Shown here: positions 27,915 through 36,806 of the stretch, one piece after another | Layout of the letters: each line of letters opens with the position of its first letter | How positions within the stretch are numbered: position 1 is the first letter of the stretch | Origin: Ancylobacter polymorphus | GTDB lineage: Bacteria > Pseudomonadota > Alphaproteobacteria > Rhizobiales > Xanthobacteraceae | NCBI RefSeq assembly: GCF_022836935.1 | Contig: NZ_CP083239.1 | Location: 310,001 to 374,000 of the forward strand | DNA: 64,000 nucleotides | Direction: 5' to 3' | Translations under genes and position numbers: made by a program | The notes under the pieces: generated by a model | Seen by the model: the letters and a program-made list of their open reading frames with translations, nothing else | Told to the model about the DNA's origin: nothing | The model's database searches: none

Positions 27915-29675
27915 TCACACCAGCATCTTGCCTTCCTCGTCGATGGCCTCGTCCAGCGCCTCGGGATGATCGGGGAGGATCATCTCGTTATGCGGCTTGC
28001 CCGACGGGATCATCGGCAGGCAGTTCTCCATCTTGTCGACCAGGCAATCGAACAGAACCGGCCGGTTGACGGAGATCATCTCGTGGATCGCCCCGTCGAG
28101 ATCGGCCGGGTTGGAGCAGCGAATGCCGACGCCGCCATAGGCTTCCGCCAGCTTGACGAAGTCCGGCAGCGATTCCGAATAGGAATGCGAGTAGCGCCCG
28201 CCATGCAGCAGGTCCTGCCACTGGCGCACCATGCCCATATATTCGTTGTTCAGCACGAAGATCTTGATCGGCAGATCGAACTGCAGCGCGGTGGAAAGCT
28301 CCTGCAGGCACATCTGGATCGAGGCTTCGCCGGCAATGTCGATGACGAGGCTCTCGGGATGGGCCACCTGCGCGCCGATCGCCGCCGGCAGGCCATAGCC
28401 CATGGTGCCGAGGCCGCCGGAGGTCATCCAGCGGTTGGGCTCCTCGAAGTGGAAGTGCTGCGCCGCCCACATCTGGTGCTGGCCGACCTCGGTGGTGATG
28501 TAGACATCCTTGTCCTTCACCTGGTCGTACAGCGCCTTGATCGCCTGCTGCGGCTTGATGATGCGGTCGGAAGCCTTGAAGGCCAGCGACTTGCGGGCGC
28601 GCCACTTGTCGATCTGCCCCCACCAGCCTGCGATGGCCTTGCGGTCCGGCTCGGCCTTCATCGCGCGCCACATGGTCAGCATGTCTTCCAGCACATGCTT
28701 CACGTCGCCGATGATCGGCAGGTCGACCTTGATGTTCTTGTTGATCGAGGACGGGTCGATGTCGATGTGGATCTTCTTCGAGCCCGGCGAGAAGGCATCG
28801 ACACGGCCGGTGATGCGGTCGTCGAAGCGCGCGCCGATGCACACCATGACGTCGCAATCATGCATCGCCATGTTGGCTTCATAGGTGCCGTGCATGCCCA
28901 GCATGCCCAGCCACTGCTTGTCGGAGGCCGGAAAGGCGCCGAGGCCCATCAGCGTCGAGGTGACGGGATAGCCCGACAGCCGCGCGAATTCGCGCAGCAG
29001 GCGGCTCGCCTCGGGGCCGGAATTGATCACGCCGCCGCCGGTGTAAAGGATCGGGCGCTTGGCCTTGGCCAGCATTTCCACCGCGGCCTTGATCTTTTCC
29101 GGGTCGCCCTTCAGCCGCGGCTGATAGGTGCGGTGCTGGATGTTCTCCGGCCCGACATACATGCCCTTGGCGAACTGCACGTCCTTCGGGATGTCGACGA
29201 CGACCGGACCCGGACGCCCGTTCTGCGCGACATAGAACGCCTCATGCATGACGCGGGCGAGGTCGTTGATGTCGCGGACGAGGTAATTGTGCTTGGTGCA
29301 GGGCCGGGTGATGCCGACCGTGTCGCACTCCTGGAAGGCGTCCGAGCCGATGAGATGGGTCGGAACCTGACCGGTGATGCAGACGAGCGGAATGGAATCG
29401 AGCAGCGCGTCGGTGAGGCCGGTCACCGCATTGGTGGCGCCGGGGCCGGAGGTGACGAGCACCACGCCCACCTTGCCGGAGGAGCGGGCATAGCCCTCCG
29501 CCATGTGCACCGCCCCCTGCTCGTGCCGCACGAGAATGTGCTTCACCTGGTTCTGGTGGAACATCGCGTCATAGATCGGCAGCACCGCGCCGCCGGGATA
29601 GCCGAACATGTGCTCGACGCCCTGATCGATCAGGGCCTGCATCACCATTTCGGCGCCGGTCATCTCGCGCATCAT
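27915..29675 (-). CDS. ilvB: Acetolactate synthase large catalytic subunit
   Basis: The ThDP-dependent subunit forms acetolactate from two pyruvates. The catalytic Glu region is GYPGGAVLPIYD then VRHEQGAVHMAEGYAR. The FAD/middle domain follows, and the C-terminal ThDP domain includes GGLGTMGYGLPAAIGAQ and DIAGEASIQM. At 586 residues it is normal. The ATG at 29675 has GGAAGG upstream; the frame extends to 29747 but runs through the attenuator. A leader peptide and terminator lie upstream. Confidence 0.97.
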   Translation of the reverse strand: MMREMTGAEMVMQALIDQGVEHMFGYPGGAVLPIYDAMFHQNQVKHILVRHEQGAVHMAEGYARSSGKVGVVLVTSGPGATNAVTGLTDALLDSIPLVCITGQVPTHLIGSDAFQECDTVGITRPCTKHNYLVRDINDLARVMHEAFYVAQNGRPGPVVVDIPKDVQFAKGMYVGPENIQHRTYQPRLKGDPEKIKAAVEMLAKAKRPILYTGGGVINSGPEASRLLREFARLSGYPVTSTLMGLGAFPASDKQWLGMLGMHGTYEANMAMHDCDVMVCIGARFDDRITGRVDAFSPGSKKIHIDIDPSSINKNIKVDLPIIGDVKHVLEDMLTMWRAMKAEPDRKAIAGWWGQIDKWRARKSLAFKASDRIIKPQQAIKALYDQVKDKDVYITTEVGQHQMWAAQHFHFEEPNRWMTSGGLGTMGYGLPAAIGAQVAHPESLVIDIAGEASIQMCLQELSTALQFDLPIKIFVLNNEYMGMVRQWQDLLHGGRYSHSYSESLPDFVKLAEAYGGVGIRCSNPADLDGAIHEMISVNRPVLFDCLVDKMENCLPMIPSGKPHNEMILPDHPEALDEAIDEEGKMLV

Positions 29676-29740
29676 GGTCTTTTTCCTTCCACGCTCGTCG
29701 TGTCTTGCGTCGTTTCGGAACGGCCCCGGGGAGAGCCAGA

Positions 29741-29768
29741 AAATCAAAAGGCCCCGTCAGGGGCCATT
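29741..29768 (-). promoter_or_regulatory. ilvB transcription attenuator (terminator hairpin)
   Basis: On the minus strand a stem GGCCCC-TGAC-GGGGCC is followed by TTTTGATTTT. It lies between the Ile/Leu/Val-rich leader peptide and ilvB, as expected of an amino-acid-controlled attenuator. Confidence 0.85.
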
Positions 29769-29798
29769 TTCGCGCGTCACCGTTGAGCGGAGCAGCCG

Positions 29799-29855
29799 TT
29801 AGGCCAACCCCGCGGCGACGCGCCGTCCTACGATAAGGGTAATAATATTGCGCAT
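29799..29855 (-). CDS. ilvB leader peptide
   Basis: An 18-residue ORF, MRNIITLIVGRRVAAGLA, with AAGGAG upstream of its ATG. It has three Ile, two Leu and two Val, and it lies directly upstream of a terminator hairpin and ilvB. Ribosome stalling at these codons would favour an antiterminator, the classical attenuation design known for ilv operons of enterobacteria and Rhizobiales. No database comparison was possible. Confidence 0.82.
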   Translation of the reverse strand: MRNIITLIVGRRVAAGLA

Positions 29856-30017
29856 TACGGCGCCGCTCCTTCGTAAAGTTGCGCGACCTCTACAGCCACG
29901 CCGCGCAGGCGTCAAGCACATGGGCACGACGGCGCGAAGATTGTAGGAGAATAGCGCACTTTTCGCGGCGGATGAACGCCGCTATACCCCCGCAGTGCAA
30001 CAGGAGCAGGCGATCCT

Positions 30018-30833
30018 ATGACGCAGATGCGGCTCGTCGTCGTCGGGGCCTCGGGCCGCATGGGCCGGGTGCTGGTGCGTGCCATCAGCGAGGCGGCCGA
30101 TCTCGTCCTCGTCGGCGCGGTGGACCAGCCCGGCAGTGAATATCTCGGCCGCGATGCGGGCGAACTCGCCGGCCTGCCGGCGCTCGGCCTTAACGTGTCG
30201 GACGATCCGCTGCCGCTCTTCGCCGCGGCCGACGGGGTGATCGACTTCACCATTCCGGCCGCCAGCGTCGCCTATGCCGCCTTCGCCGCGCAGGCGCGCA
30301 TCGTCCATGTCATCGGCACGACGGGCTTCTCAGCCGAGGAAGAGGCGAAGATCACCGCCGCCGCCCGCCATGCCGCCATCGTGCGTTCCGGCAATATGAG
30401 CCTCGGCGTCAATCTGCTGGCGGCGCTGGTGCGGCGGGTGGCGCGCACGCTGGACGAGGATTTCGACATCGAAATCGTCGAGATGCACCATAACCGCAAG
30501 ATCGACGCGCCCTCCGGCACCGCCCTGCTGCTGGGCGAGGCCGCCGCGCAGGGGCGCGGCGTCACCCTGCAGGAAGCCGGTGTGTTCACTCGCCATGGCC
30601 ACACCGGCGCGCGCAAGCCGGGCGATATCGGCTTCGCCACGCTGCGCGGCGGCACGGTGGTGGGCGATCATAACGTCATCTTCGCCGGGGCGGGCGAGCG
30701 GATCGAACTCGGCCACAAGGCCGAAGATCGCGGCATCTTCGCCCGCGGCGCGCTCGCCGCCGCCCGCTGGGCGCGCGGGCGCAAGCCCGGCCTCTATTCC
30801 ATGACCGATGTCCTCGGCCTCACCGATTTCTGA
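30018..30833 (+). CDS. dapB: 4-hydroxy-tetrahydrodipicolinate reductase
   Basis: DapB reduces the dihydrodipicolinate precursor with NAD(P)H in lysine and diaminopimelate synthesis. The Rossmann motif is [17 protein letters not shown] (about residues 5-21). The catalytic and substrate region is [20 protein letters not shown], followed by [22 protein letters not shown]. It is 271 residues, normal. It starts divergent from the ilvB leader and is followed 20 nt later by gpmA. Confidence 0.96.
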   Translation: MTQMRLVVVGASGRMGRVLVRAISEAADLVLVGAVDQPGSEYLGRDAGELAGLPALGLNVSDDPLPLFAAADGVIDFTIPAASVAYAAFAAQARIVHVIGTTGFSAEEEAKITAAARHAAIVRSGNMSLGVNLLAALVRRVARTLDEDFDIEIVEMHHNRKIDAPSGTALLLGEAAAQGRGVTLQEAGVFTRHGHTGARKPGDIGFATLRGGTVVGDHNVIFAGAGERIELGHKAEDRGIFARGALAAARWARGRKPGLYSMTDVLGLTDF

Positions 30834-30853
30834 TCCAGCCGGAGAACGACCCG

Positions 30854-31477
30854 ATGTCCGAACGCCTTCTCGTGCTCGTGCGCCACGGCCAGAGCGAGTG
30901 GAACCTCAAGAACCTGTTCACCGGCTGGCGCGACCCGGACCTCACCGCCCTCGGCGTTGAAGAGGCCAAGAAGGCCGGCGCGCGGCTGAAGGCGGAGGGC
31001 TACCAGTTCGACCTCGCCTTCACCTCGCAGCTGTCGCGGGCGCAGAAGACGCTCGACCTCGCGCTCACCGAACTCGGCCAGACCGGCCTGCCGATCACCC
31101 GCGACCTCGCGCTGAACGAGCGCGACTATGGCGACCTTTCCGGCCTCAACAAGGACGATGCCCGGGTGAAGTGGGGCGAGGAGCAGGTTCACGTGTGGCG
31201 CCGTTCCTATGACGTGCCCCCGCCCGGCGGCGAGAGCCTGAAGGACACAGTGGCCCGTGCCCTGCCCTATTACGTCACCGAGATCCTGCCGAAGGTGATG
31301 CAGGGCAACCGCGTTCTGGTCGCCGCCCATGGCAATTCGCTGCGCGCGCTGATCATGGTGCTTGAGAAGCACTCGCCCGAGAGCATCATGAAGCGCGAGC
31401 TCGCCACCGGCGCGCCGGTGATCTATCGGCTGAAGGCCGACACGACGGTCGAGAGCATCACCGACCTCGCCGGCTGA
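30854..31477 (+). CDS. gpmA: 2,3-bisphosphoglycerate-dependent phosphoglycerate mutase
   Basis: It interconverts 3- and 2-phosphoglycerate in glycolysis. The phosphohistidine motif is [20 protein letters not shown] at about residues 5-24. [14 protein letters not shown] and [15 protein letters not shown] (second catalytic His) follow. The 207-residue length is the short alphaproteobacterial type. It lies 20 nt after dapB on the same strand, so the two probably form an operon. A GC-rich hairpin follows its stop. Confidence 0.96.
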   Translation: MSERLLVLVRHGQSEWNLKNLFTGWRDPDLTALGVEEAKKAGARLKAEGYQFDLAFTSQLSRAQKTLDLALTELGQTGLPITRDLALNERDYGDLSGLNKDDARVKWGEEQVHVWRRSYDVPPPGGESLKDTVARALPYYVTEILPKVMQGNRVLVAAHGNSLRALIMVLEKHSPESIMKRELATGAPVIYRLKADTTVESITDLAG

Positions 31478-31497
31478 ACCTTCCGCCCGCACTGTGC

Positions 31498-31530
31498 GGC
31501 CGGCGCGCCTTAAGGGAAGCGCCGGCCTTG
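31498..31530 (+). terminator. GC-rich hairpin after gpmA
   Basis: Arms GGCCGGCGC and GCGCCGGCC (9 bp) with a 12-nt loop, starting 20 nt after the gpmA stop. Only a short T run follows, so its efficiency is uncertain. Confidence 0.6.
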
Positions 31531-31627
31531 CCGTAACGCCAAGCAGCCCCATATGACCAGCGTGAAGACGACTTCCCCCAGTTCGGGAACCCAGGCGGGA
31601 CGGCCCGAGACCAAGGGGAGGACCGTC

Positions 31628-32071
31628 ATGCGCGGCACCGCCGACCGCATCCGCCACGTCATCAGCTTCGAAATCGTCGCCCTGTCGATCATCACCCCGC
31701 TCGGGGCGTGGGTGTTCGGCGTGCCGATGCTGGACATGGGCGCGGTGGGCGCCGGCGCGGCGCTGATCGCCGCCGGCTGGAACTATGTGTTCAATCTCGG
31801 CTTCGACCACGCCCTGGCGCGCCTGCGCGGCTCGGTGCGCAAGACGCTGGCGCTGCGGGTGCTGCATGCCCTGCTGTTCGAGGCCGGCCTCGTGCTCGTC
31901 CTCGTGCCCTTCGTCGCCTGGTATCTCGGCGTCGGCCTCTACGAGGCCTTTCTGATGGATCTGGCGCTGACGGTATTCTTCCTCGTCTACGCCTTCCTGT
32001 TCAACTGGGCCTATGATGCCCTGTTCCCGCTGCCGGAGCCCCGCCACCCGGCAGCCGCCGTGCCGCGCTGA
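31628..32071 (+). CDS. PACE-family (AceI-like) multidrug efflux transporter
   Basis: A 147-residue inner-membrane protein of two tandem BTP domains with four helices. The repeated family signature is seen as AGWNYVFNLGFDHAL in the first and FLVYAFLFNWAYDALFPLP in the second. Founder AceI exports chlorhexidine; short diamines are also proposed as natural substrates. The ATG at 31628 has GGGGAGG about 6 nt upstream, and the upstream frame has no membrane segments. Confidence 0.9.
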   Translation: MRGTADRIRHVISFEIVALSIITPLGAWVFGVPMLDMGAVGAGAALIAAGWNYVFNLGFDHALARLRGSVRKTLALRVLHALLFEAGLVLVLVPFVAWYLGVGLYEAFLMDLALTVFFLVYAFLFNWAYDALFPLPEPRHPAAAVPR

Positions 32072-32093
32072 CACCGGACCGGCGGGTGCGGGG

Positions 32094-32975
32094 TCAGCCC
32101 TTGGTGAGCTGGCCCGCCTCCCAGCCGAGAATGGCGCGCTTGCGAGTGAGCCCCCAGTGATAGCCGGTGAGATCGCCATTCTTGCCAAGCACGCGGTGGC
32201 AGGGCACGACGAAGGACATCGGGTTCTTGCCCACCGCCGCGCCGATGGCGCGCGCCGCCTTCGGCTTCTCCACGCAATGGGCGATGCTGGAATAGGTGGT
32301 GGCCTTGCCGAGCGGGATGCGCATCAGCGTCTCCCACACCTTCACCTCGAAATCGGTGCCGATGAAGACGATGCGCAGCGGATCGTCCGGGCTCCAGGCG
32401 CCGCGGTCGAAGATGCGCGCCGCATAGGGGGCGGTGGCGACGGGGTCCTCGATATAGAGCGCGTTCGGCCAGCGCCGGCGCATGTCGGCGAGCGCGGCGT
32501 CCTCCTCGCCCTCATCAGCGAAGGCGAGGCCGCACAGGCCGCGCGGCGTCACCATGGCGAGCGCGGCGCCGAAGGGCGAGGCGTGGAAGCCATAACGCAC
32601 CACCAGCCCGGCGCCGCCGGTCTTCCACTCGCCCGGCGACATGGATTCGTGCACCACGAACAGATCGTGCAGGCGCCCCGGACCGGACAGGCCGAGCTCA
32701 TAGGCGGCGTCGAGCACATTGTCGGATTCCGACAGCACCCGGCGGGCGGCGTCGATCGTCACCGCCTGCAAAAAGTCCTTCGGGGTTAGGCCGCACCAGC
32801 GGCGGAACAGGTCGGTCAGCGCGCGCGGATGCACGCCGGAGGCGCGGGCGATCTCCTCCACCTCCGGCTGGTCGCGGAAGCGCAGATTCACATATTCCAC
32901 CGCGCGGCGGACGATTTCATAATCCGCGGCGGCGATTTCCAGGGGATGGGCGGCGTCGAGATTGGGCGCGAGCAC
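32094..32975 (-). CDS. Ada-like regulator with O6-methylguanine-DNA methyltransferase domain
   Basis: A 293-residue fusion of an AraC-type DNA-binding domain and an alkyltransferase. The N-terminus has the helix-turn-helix SGVHPRALTDLFRRWCGLTPKDFLQAVTIDAARRVL. The C-terminal half has the active-site Cys in SFVVPCHRVLGKNGDLTGYHWG. The N-terminal zinc/methylphosphotriester domain of full E. coli Ada is absent, as in many alphaproteobacterial homologs. I chose the GTG at 32975 because GGAG lies 7 nt upstream and because it precedes the conserved sequence. The regulated genes are unknown. Confidence 0.9.
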   Translation of the reverse strand: MLAPNLDAAHPLEIAAADYEIVRRAVEYVNLRFRDQPEVEEIARASGVHPRALTDLFRRWCGLTPKDFLQAVTIDAARRVLSESDNVLDAAYELGLSGPGRLHDLFVVHESMSPGEWKTGGAGLVVRYGFHASPFGAALAMVTPRGLCGLAFADEGEEDAALADMRRRWPNALYIEDPVATAPYAARIFDRGAWSPDDPLRIVFIGTDFEVKVWETLMRIPLGKATTYSSIAHCVEKPKAARAIGAAVGKNPMSFVVPCHRVLGKNGDLTGYHWGLTRKRAILGWEAGQLTKG

Positions 32976-33047
32976 GGGCGTTCTCCTCAAGCTGGCTCCA
33001 TCGGACCACGCCCCGCCGACGCGGGCCACCCGATTTCGACGGTGGCG

Positions 33048-33578
33048 TCAGACGGCCGAGCGCGCCACGCCGCGCTTGGCCTCGGCGAGCGCGCGCGAGA
33101 GGCTCTCCGCCAGTTCCTCCCGCTGCGCCGTGTGCAGGAAGCTGCCAATCACATAGGGCCGGCCGCGCATTTCCAGCGCTAGACGCTGCACGCCGAAATC
33201 CTCGATTTCATCGCGCGTGAGCCGGGTCCAGAGCGGGTTCAGCTCCTCGCGATATTCCGTGCCGTCGGCCGCGACATGGCGCAGCCGGATCACGCTCGGC
33301 GTCACGGTGATTTCCTCGCAGGCGCGGGCGGCACGGTAATTCAGCCGGAAGCCCCACCAGATCGCCAGCACGTCGAGCCCGAACAGGCCGAATACCGGCC
33401 AGGCGCCCATCATCAGGAAGGCGAGGCCGCAGACGAAGCTGATGCCGGCAATGATGCCCATGACCACCAGAAAGCCGCGCGGCCCGAGCGAGCGGTGGGG
33501 CTGGTAGCGCACGGAAAACAGCTCCGGCTCGTCCAAGCCGGCGCCCTCTTTCGGAAAGGCGGTATTGGCAGCGCTCAT
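33048..33578 (-). CDS. DUF2244 membrane protein
   Basis: A 176-residue protein with two close transmembrane segments (LVVMGIIAGISFVCGLAFLMMGAWPVFGLFGLDVLAIWWGFRL) near residues 37-80. A small cytoplasmic domain follows with LNPLWTRLTRDEIEDFGVQRLALEMRGRPYVIGSFL, the DUF2244 pattern. Function is unknown. It is divergent from nth with about 22 nt between the starts, an arrangement often seen in Rhizobiales. Confidence 0.88.
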   Translation of the reverse strand: MSAANTAFPKEGAGLDEPELFSVRYQPHRSLGPRGFLVVMGIIAGISFVCGLAFLMMGAWPVFGLFGLDVLAIWWGFRLNYRAARACEEITVTPSVIRLRHVAADGTEYREELNPLWTRLTRDEIEDFGVQRLALEMRGRPYVIGSFLHTAQREELAESLSRALAEAKRGVARSAV

Positions 33579-33600
33579 GGGCCCGCATTATAGGTCGAAA

Positions 33601-34470
33601 ATGGCGGATGAGGACAAGGATTCGGTGCGACCCAGCGCGCGCCCGCGCAAGCAGGCGCCGGCGAAGCCCAGCCCTGCCGCGCCCGCCCCGGCGCGCGGCG
33701 CCAAGGCCTCACGCCTCACCGCTAAAACCAAGGCCGCTCTGGCCGCGCTGGAACAGCAGTCCGCCACCCGCCCCGCCCGCCGGCGGGCCGTGGCCAATGC
33801 GGCGGCCGCCGCCATCGGTGGCGCCTTCCGGCCGTGGAGCGACGCGGAGATCGTCACCGCCTTCACCCGCTTCGAGGCCGCCAACCCGCATCCCGAAGGC
33901 GAATTGGAGCATCACGACCCCTTCACTTTGCTGGTGGCGGTGGTGCTCTCGGCCCAGGCCACCGATGCCGGCGTCAACAAGGCGACACGCGGCCTGTTCA
34001 AGGCCGCCCCCACCCCGGCGGCGATGGTGGCGCTGGGCGAGGAGGGGGTAGCGCAGCACATCCGCACGCTCGGCCTTTATCGCGGCAAGGCGAAGAATGT
34101 GGTCGAACTCTCCCGCCGCCTCCTCGCTGAGCATGGCGGGCAGGTGCCGGCCGATCGGGAGGTGCTGGAAACCCTGCCCGGCGTCGGCCGCAAGACGGCC
34201 AATGTGGTGCTCAACATCGCCTTTGGCCTGCCAACCATCGCCGTCGACACGCATCTGTTCCGCATCGCCAACCGCACCGGGCTGGCGCCGGGCAAGACGC
34301 CGCTGGAGGTGGAGCTGGGGCTGGAGCGCATCATTCCCAACCGCTTCAAGCTGCACGCCCATCACTGGCTGATCCTGCACGGGCGCTATGTCTGCAAGGC
34401 GCTGAAGCCGGACTGCCCGCGTTGCCTGATCGCCGACCTGTGCCGCTGGCCGGAAAAGACGCCGGCCTGA
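33601..34470 (+). CDS. nth: Endonuclease III
   Basis: A bifunctional DNA glycosylase/AP lyase for oxidised pyrimidines. The helix-hairpin-helix with catalytic Lys is LETLPGVGRKTANVVLNIAF, the catalytic Asp is in IAVDTHLFRIANR, and the 4Fe-4S loop has the C-X6-C-X2-C-X5-C pattern (CKALKPDCPRCLIADLC). At 289 residues it is longer than usual because of an N-terminal extension of about 80 residues rich in Ala, Lys and Pro, probably unstructured. The ATG at 33601 is preferred over one at 33565, which falls in the divergent gene. Confidence 0.95.
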   Translation: MADEDKDSVRPSARPRKQAPAKPSPAAPAPARGAKASRLTAKTKAALAALEQQSATRPARRRAVANAAAAAIGGAFRPWSDAEIVTAFTRFEAANPHPEGELEHHDPFTLLVAVVLSAQATDAGVNKATRGLFKAAPTPAAMVALGEEGVAQHIRTLGLYRGKAKNVVELSRRLLAEHGGQVPADREVLETLPGVGRKTANVVLNIAFGLPTIAVDTHLFRIANRTGLAPGKTPLEVELGLERIIPNRFKLHAHHWLILHGRYVCKALKPDCPRCLIADLCRWPEKTPA

Positions 34471-34473
34471 GCT

Positions 34474-35136
34474 TTACCCGGCCCGCGACAGCCGCCTGTG
34501 CAGCCGCACCATGAAGATGGTGGCGAACACAGGGGTGATGAGGTTGAGGATCGGCACCGACACCACGGCGGCGATCACCAGCCCGCCGAGGAAGATGGCC
34601 CCCGCGTGGTGGCGGCGCAGCAGCGCCACCTCGTCCTCGCTGCGGTAGCGCATGGCCGCGAGCTGGAAATATTCCCGGCCGAGCAGATAGCCATTGGCGA
34701 CATAGAACACGACGAGGTTCACCCCCGGCACGAGCAGGAGCAGCAGCGCCACCAGGTTCACCGCCAGCATGACGCCGAAGAATTTCACGGTGAGCCAGAG
34801 CGAACGGGCAATCGGCAGCGCCTGCCCCTCCGGCTCCAGCGGGAAATCGCTGCGCTCCACCTGCGCGGCGACATCGTCGAGAAACAGGCCGGCGACGAGC
34901 GAAGTCACCGGCGGCACCAGGAAAATCGCGCCGATGAAGATGCCGAAGGCGGCGAGAATATCGATGGTGATCTCCGCCCAGCGCAGGTCCAGCGCGACGA
35001 AATAGGTCAGCGCGTAATGCGCCCCGACGCCGAGCGCGATCAAGAGCCCGATGGCGAGGCCGACCGAGCGCAGCAGCACGCGGCGATACTCCGGCGAAAA
35101 GGTCTGGGCGAAGGCCGTGATCGCGTCCCGCAGCAT
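34474..35136 (-). CDS. EI24/CysZ-like membrane protein
   Basis: A 220-residue inner-membrane protein of the EI24 (CysZ-like) family. Hydrophobic helices include LRSVGLAIGLLIALGVGAHYALTYF, FGIFIGAIFLVPPVTSLVAGLFLDDVA, FGVMLAVNLVALLLLLVPGVNLVVFYVANGYLLGREYFQLAAMR and LVIAAVVSVPILNLITPVFATIF. LVPGVNLVVFYVANGYLLGREYF is the family core. CysZ imports sulfate, but short alphaproteobacterial members are not characterised. The gene converges with nth, 3 nt apart. Confidence 0.85.
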   Translation of the reverse strand: MLRDAITAFAQTFSPEYRRVLLRSVGLAIGLLIALGVGAHYALTYFVALDLRWAEITIDILAAFGIFIGAIFLVPPVTSLVAGLFLDDVAAQVERSDFPLEPEGQALPIARSLWLTVKFFGVMLAVNLVALLLLLVPGVNLVVFYVANGYLLGREYFQLAAMRYRSEDEVALLRRHHAGAIFLGGLVIAAVVSVPILNLITPVFATIFMVRLHRRLSRAG

Positions 35137-35407
35137 CGAGTTCCCCCTCTGGCAACCGCCCCTAGGTAGGGCGCCCGGCCCCGCCGCTCAAGCCGCGCCG
35201 GTCCGATCGCCAGCGGCGCGGGCACGTTCGGGCTTGATTCGCGCCACGCGCCTGCGAGTCCCGATTCGTTCTCCACGAACAAAACATGATTCAGCGCAAG
35301 CCTTTAGCCGGCGTCTCCCCTCCTCGCGGTAGCCATGGCGGCTGGCGCCTTCGCCCGCCCGGCCGGGCATGCTAGCCTGCCCGCCTCATTGCATGAGTAC
35401 CCGCCTT

Positions 35408-36787
35408 ATGATCCGAACGCGCCTCCCCGGCACGCTGAACCGCCGCCACTTCCTCGCTGCCGCCTCGGCCGCGCTGCTGCCGACTTCGGCCCTCGCCCAG
35501 GCCGGGGCCAGCGATGTCGATGTCGTCATCATCGGCGGCGGCGCGGCCGGCATCGCCGCCGCCCGCCGGGTCGCCGAAGCCAAGCGCTCCTATGTGCTGC
35601 TGGAGGCCGGGCCGCGTCTGGGCGGGCGGGCCCGCACGGAGAGCGCCTTCGGGCTCAAGGTCGATCTCGGCGCCGGCTGTTTCGCCGGCGGCGACGGCAC
35701 GCTGGGTGCCGCCGCGCTGGCGGCCGGGCAGACGCTCGTTCCCCTCCCCTCGGGACGGCGCCTGTTCGCGGAAGGGCGCGAGGTGCGCGAAAGCGCCTAT
35801 GACGCCTTCACCGCCACATTGGGCGCGTCGCGGCGGGACATGCTCGCGGCCATCGAGGGCGGCAAGGATATGGCGGCGGCGCAAGCCCTCGCAAACGCCC
35901 CGCCGCCGGCCAAGGGCACACCCGGCTCCGGCGGACCGTGGGCCGCCACGGTGGCGCAGTTTCTTGGCCCCCTGAGCTGCGGGCGCACTCTCGCCGCCCT
36001 CTCCGCGCTCGATCTCGCCCGCCGGGACGCCCGGCCGGACGACACGACGAGCCCTTTCGGTGTCGGCGCGTTGATGGAAGCGCTCGGCGCCTGGGTGAAT
36101 GTGCAGAGGGACGCGCCGGTCACGCTCATCACCAATGGCGGGCGCTTCCACAGCGTGAGCGTGCGCGGGCAGCGCATGCCGATCCGCGCCCGCGCCATCG
36201 TGCTCGCCGTGCCGGCCCCCGTGCTGGCCGCGGGCGCGATCCGCTTCAACCCGGTGCTGCCGACACGGCTGGTGACGGCACTACGGGCGATTCCCGCCGG
36301 TTATCTCGAACAGGTGGCGTTCCGCCTTGCCGGCAATCCGCTCGGCCTGCAGCCGAACGAAACCGTGCTGGCCAAGGCCAACGCCACCGTGCCGGCGCTG
36401 CTGCGCGGCCGCATCAATGGCGGCGAGCTGCATGTGCTCACTTTCGGCGACGCGCCGGCCCGCGCCATTGCCGAGAAGGGGGCGGAGGCCGCCCTGCCGC
36501 TGGCGCAGGGCTGGCTCCGCACCAACTTCCCCGGCGCGGAGACGGCGGTTTCCGAGGTGGTGGCCTCGCGCTGGGGGCAAGACCCGCTGATCCGCGGCGC
36601 GCTGAGCCCGGCCTTGCCCGGCCAGGGGGCGCAGCGCCGGGTCTTCACCGACACGGTGCAGAACCGCATTTTCCTTGCCGGCGACTATGTGCCGGAAACC
36701 GGCTGGGGCACGCTGGCCGGCGCCTGGGTCTCCGGCGAGGAAGCCGCCGGCCGGGCGCTACGCCTGTTCGGCGACGGCCCGGCCTGA
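35408..36787 (+). CDS. FAD-dependent amine oxidase with Tat-type signal
   Basis: A 459-residue flavin amine oxidase. The N-terminus has a twin-arginine-like signal (NRRHFLAAASAALLPTSALAQA), so it is probably exported folded. The FAD fold is DVVIIGGGAAGIAAARRVAEA (about 40-60), followed by LEAGPRLGGRART. The C-terminal FAD motif is IFLAGDYVPETGWGTLAGAWVSGEEAAGRAL. Substrate is unknown. ATG at 35393 is another possible start. It converges with pheT 20 nt downstream. Confidence 0.86.
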   Translation: MIRTRLPGTLNRRHFLAAASAALLPTSALAQAGASDVDVVIIGGGAAGIAAARRVAEAKRSYVLLEAGPRLGGRARTESAFGLKVDLGAGCFAGGDGTLGAAALAAGQTLVPLPSGRRLFAEGREVRESAYDAFTATLGASRRDMLAAIEGGKDMAAAQALANAPPPAKGTPGSGGPWAATVAQFLGPLSCGRTLAALSALDLARRDARPDDTTSPFGVGALMEALGAWVNVQRDAPVTLITNGGRFHSVSVRGQRMPIRARAIVLAVPAPVLAAGAIRFNPVLPTRLVTALRAIPAGYLEQVAFRLAGNPLGLQPNETVLAKANATVPALLRGRINGGELHVLTFGDAPARAIAEKGAEAALPLAQGWLRTNFPGAETAVSEVVASRWGQDPLIRGALSPALPGQGAQRRVFTDTVQNRIFLAGDYVPETGWGTLAGAWVSGEEAAGRALRLFGDGPA

Positions 36788-36806
36788 GCCTCGCGGTCGA
36801 CGGAGG

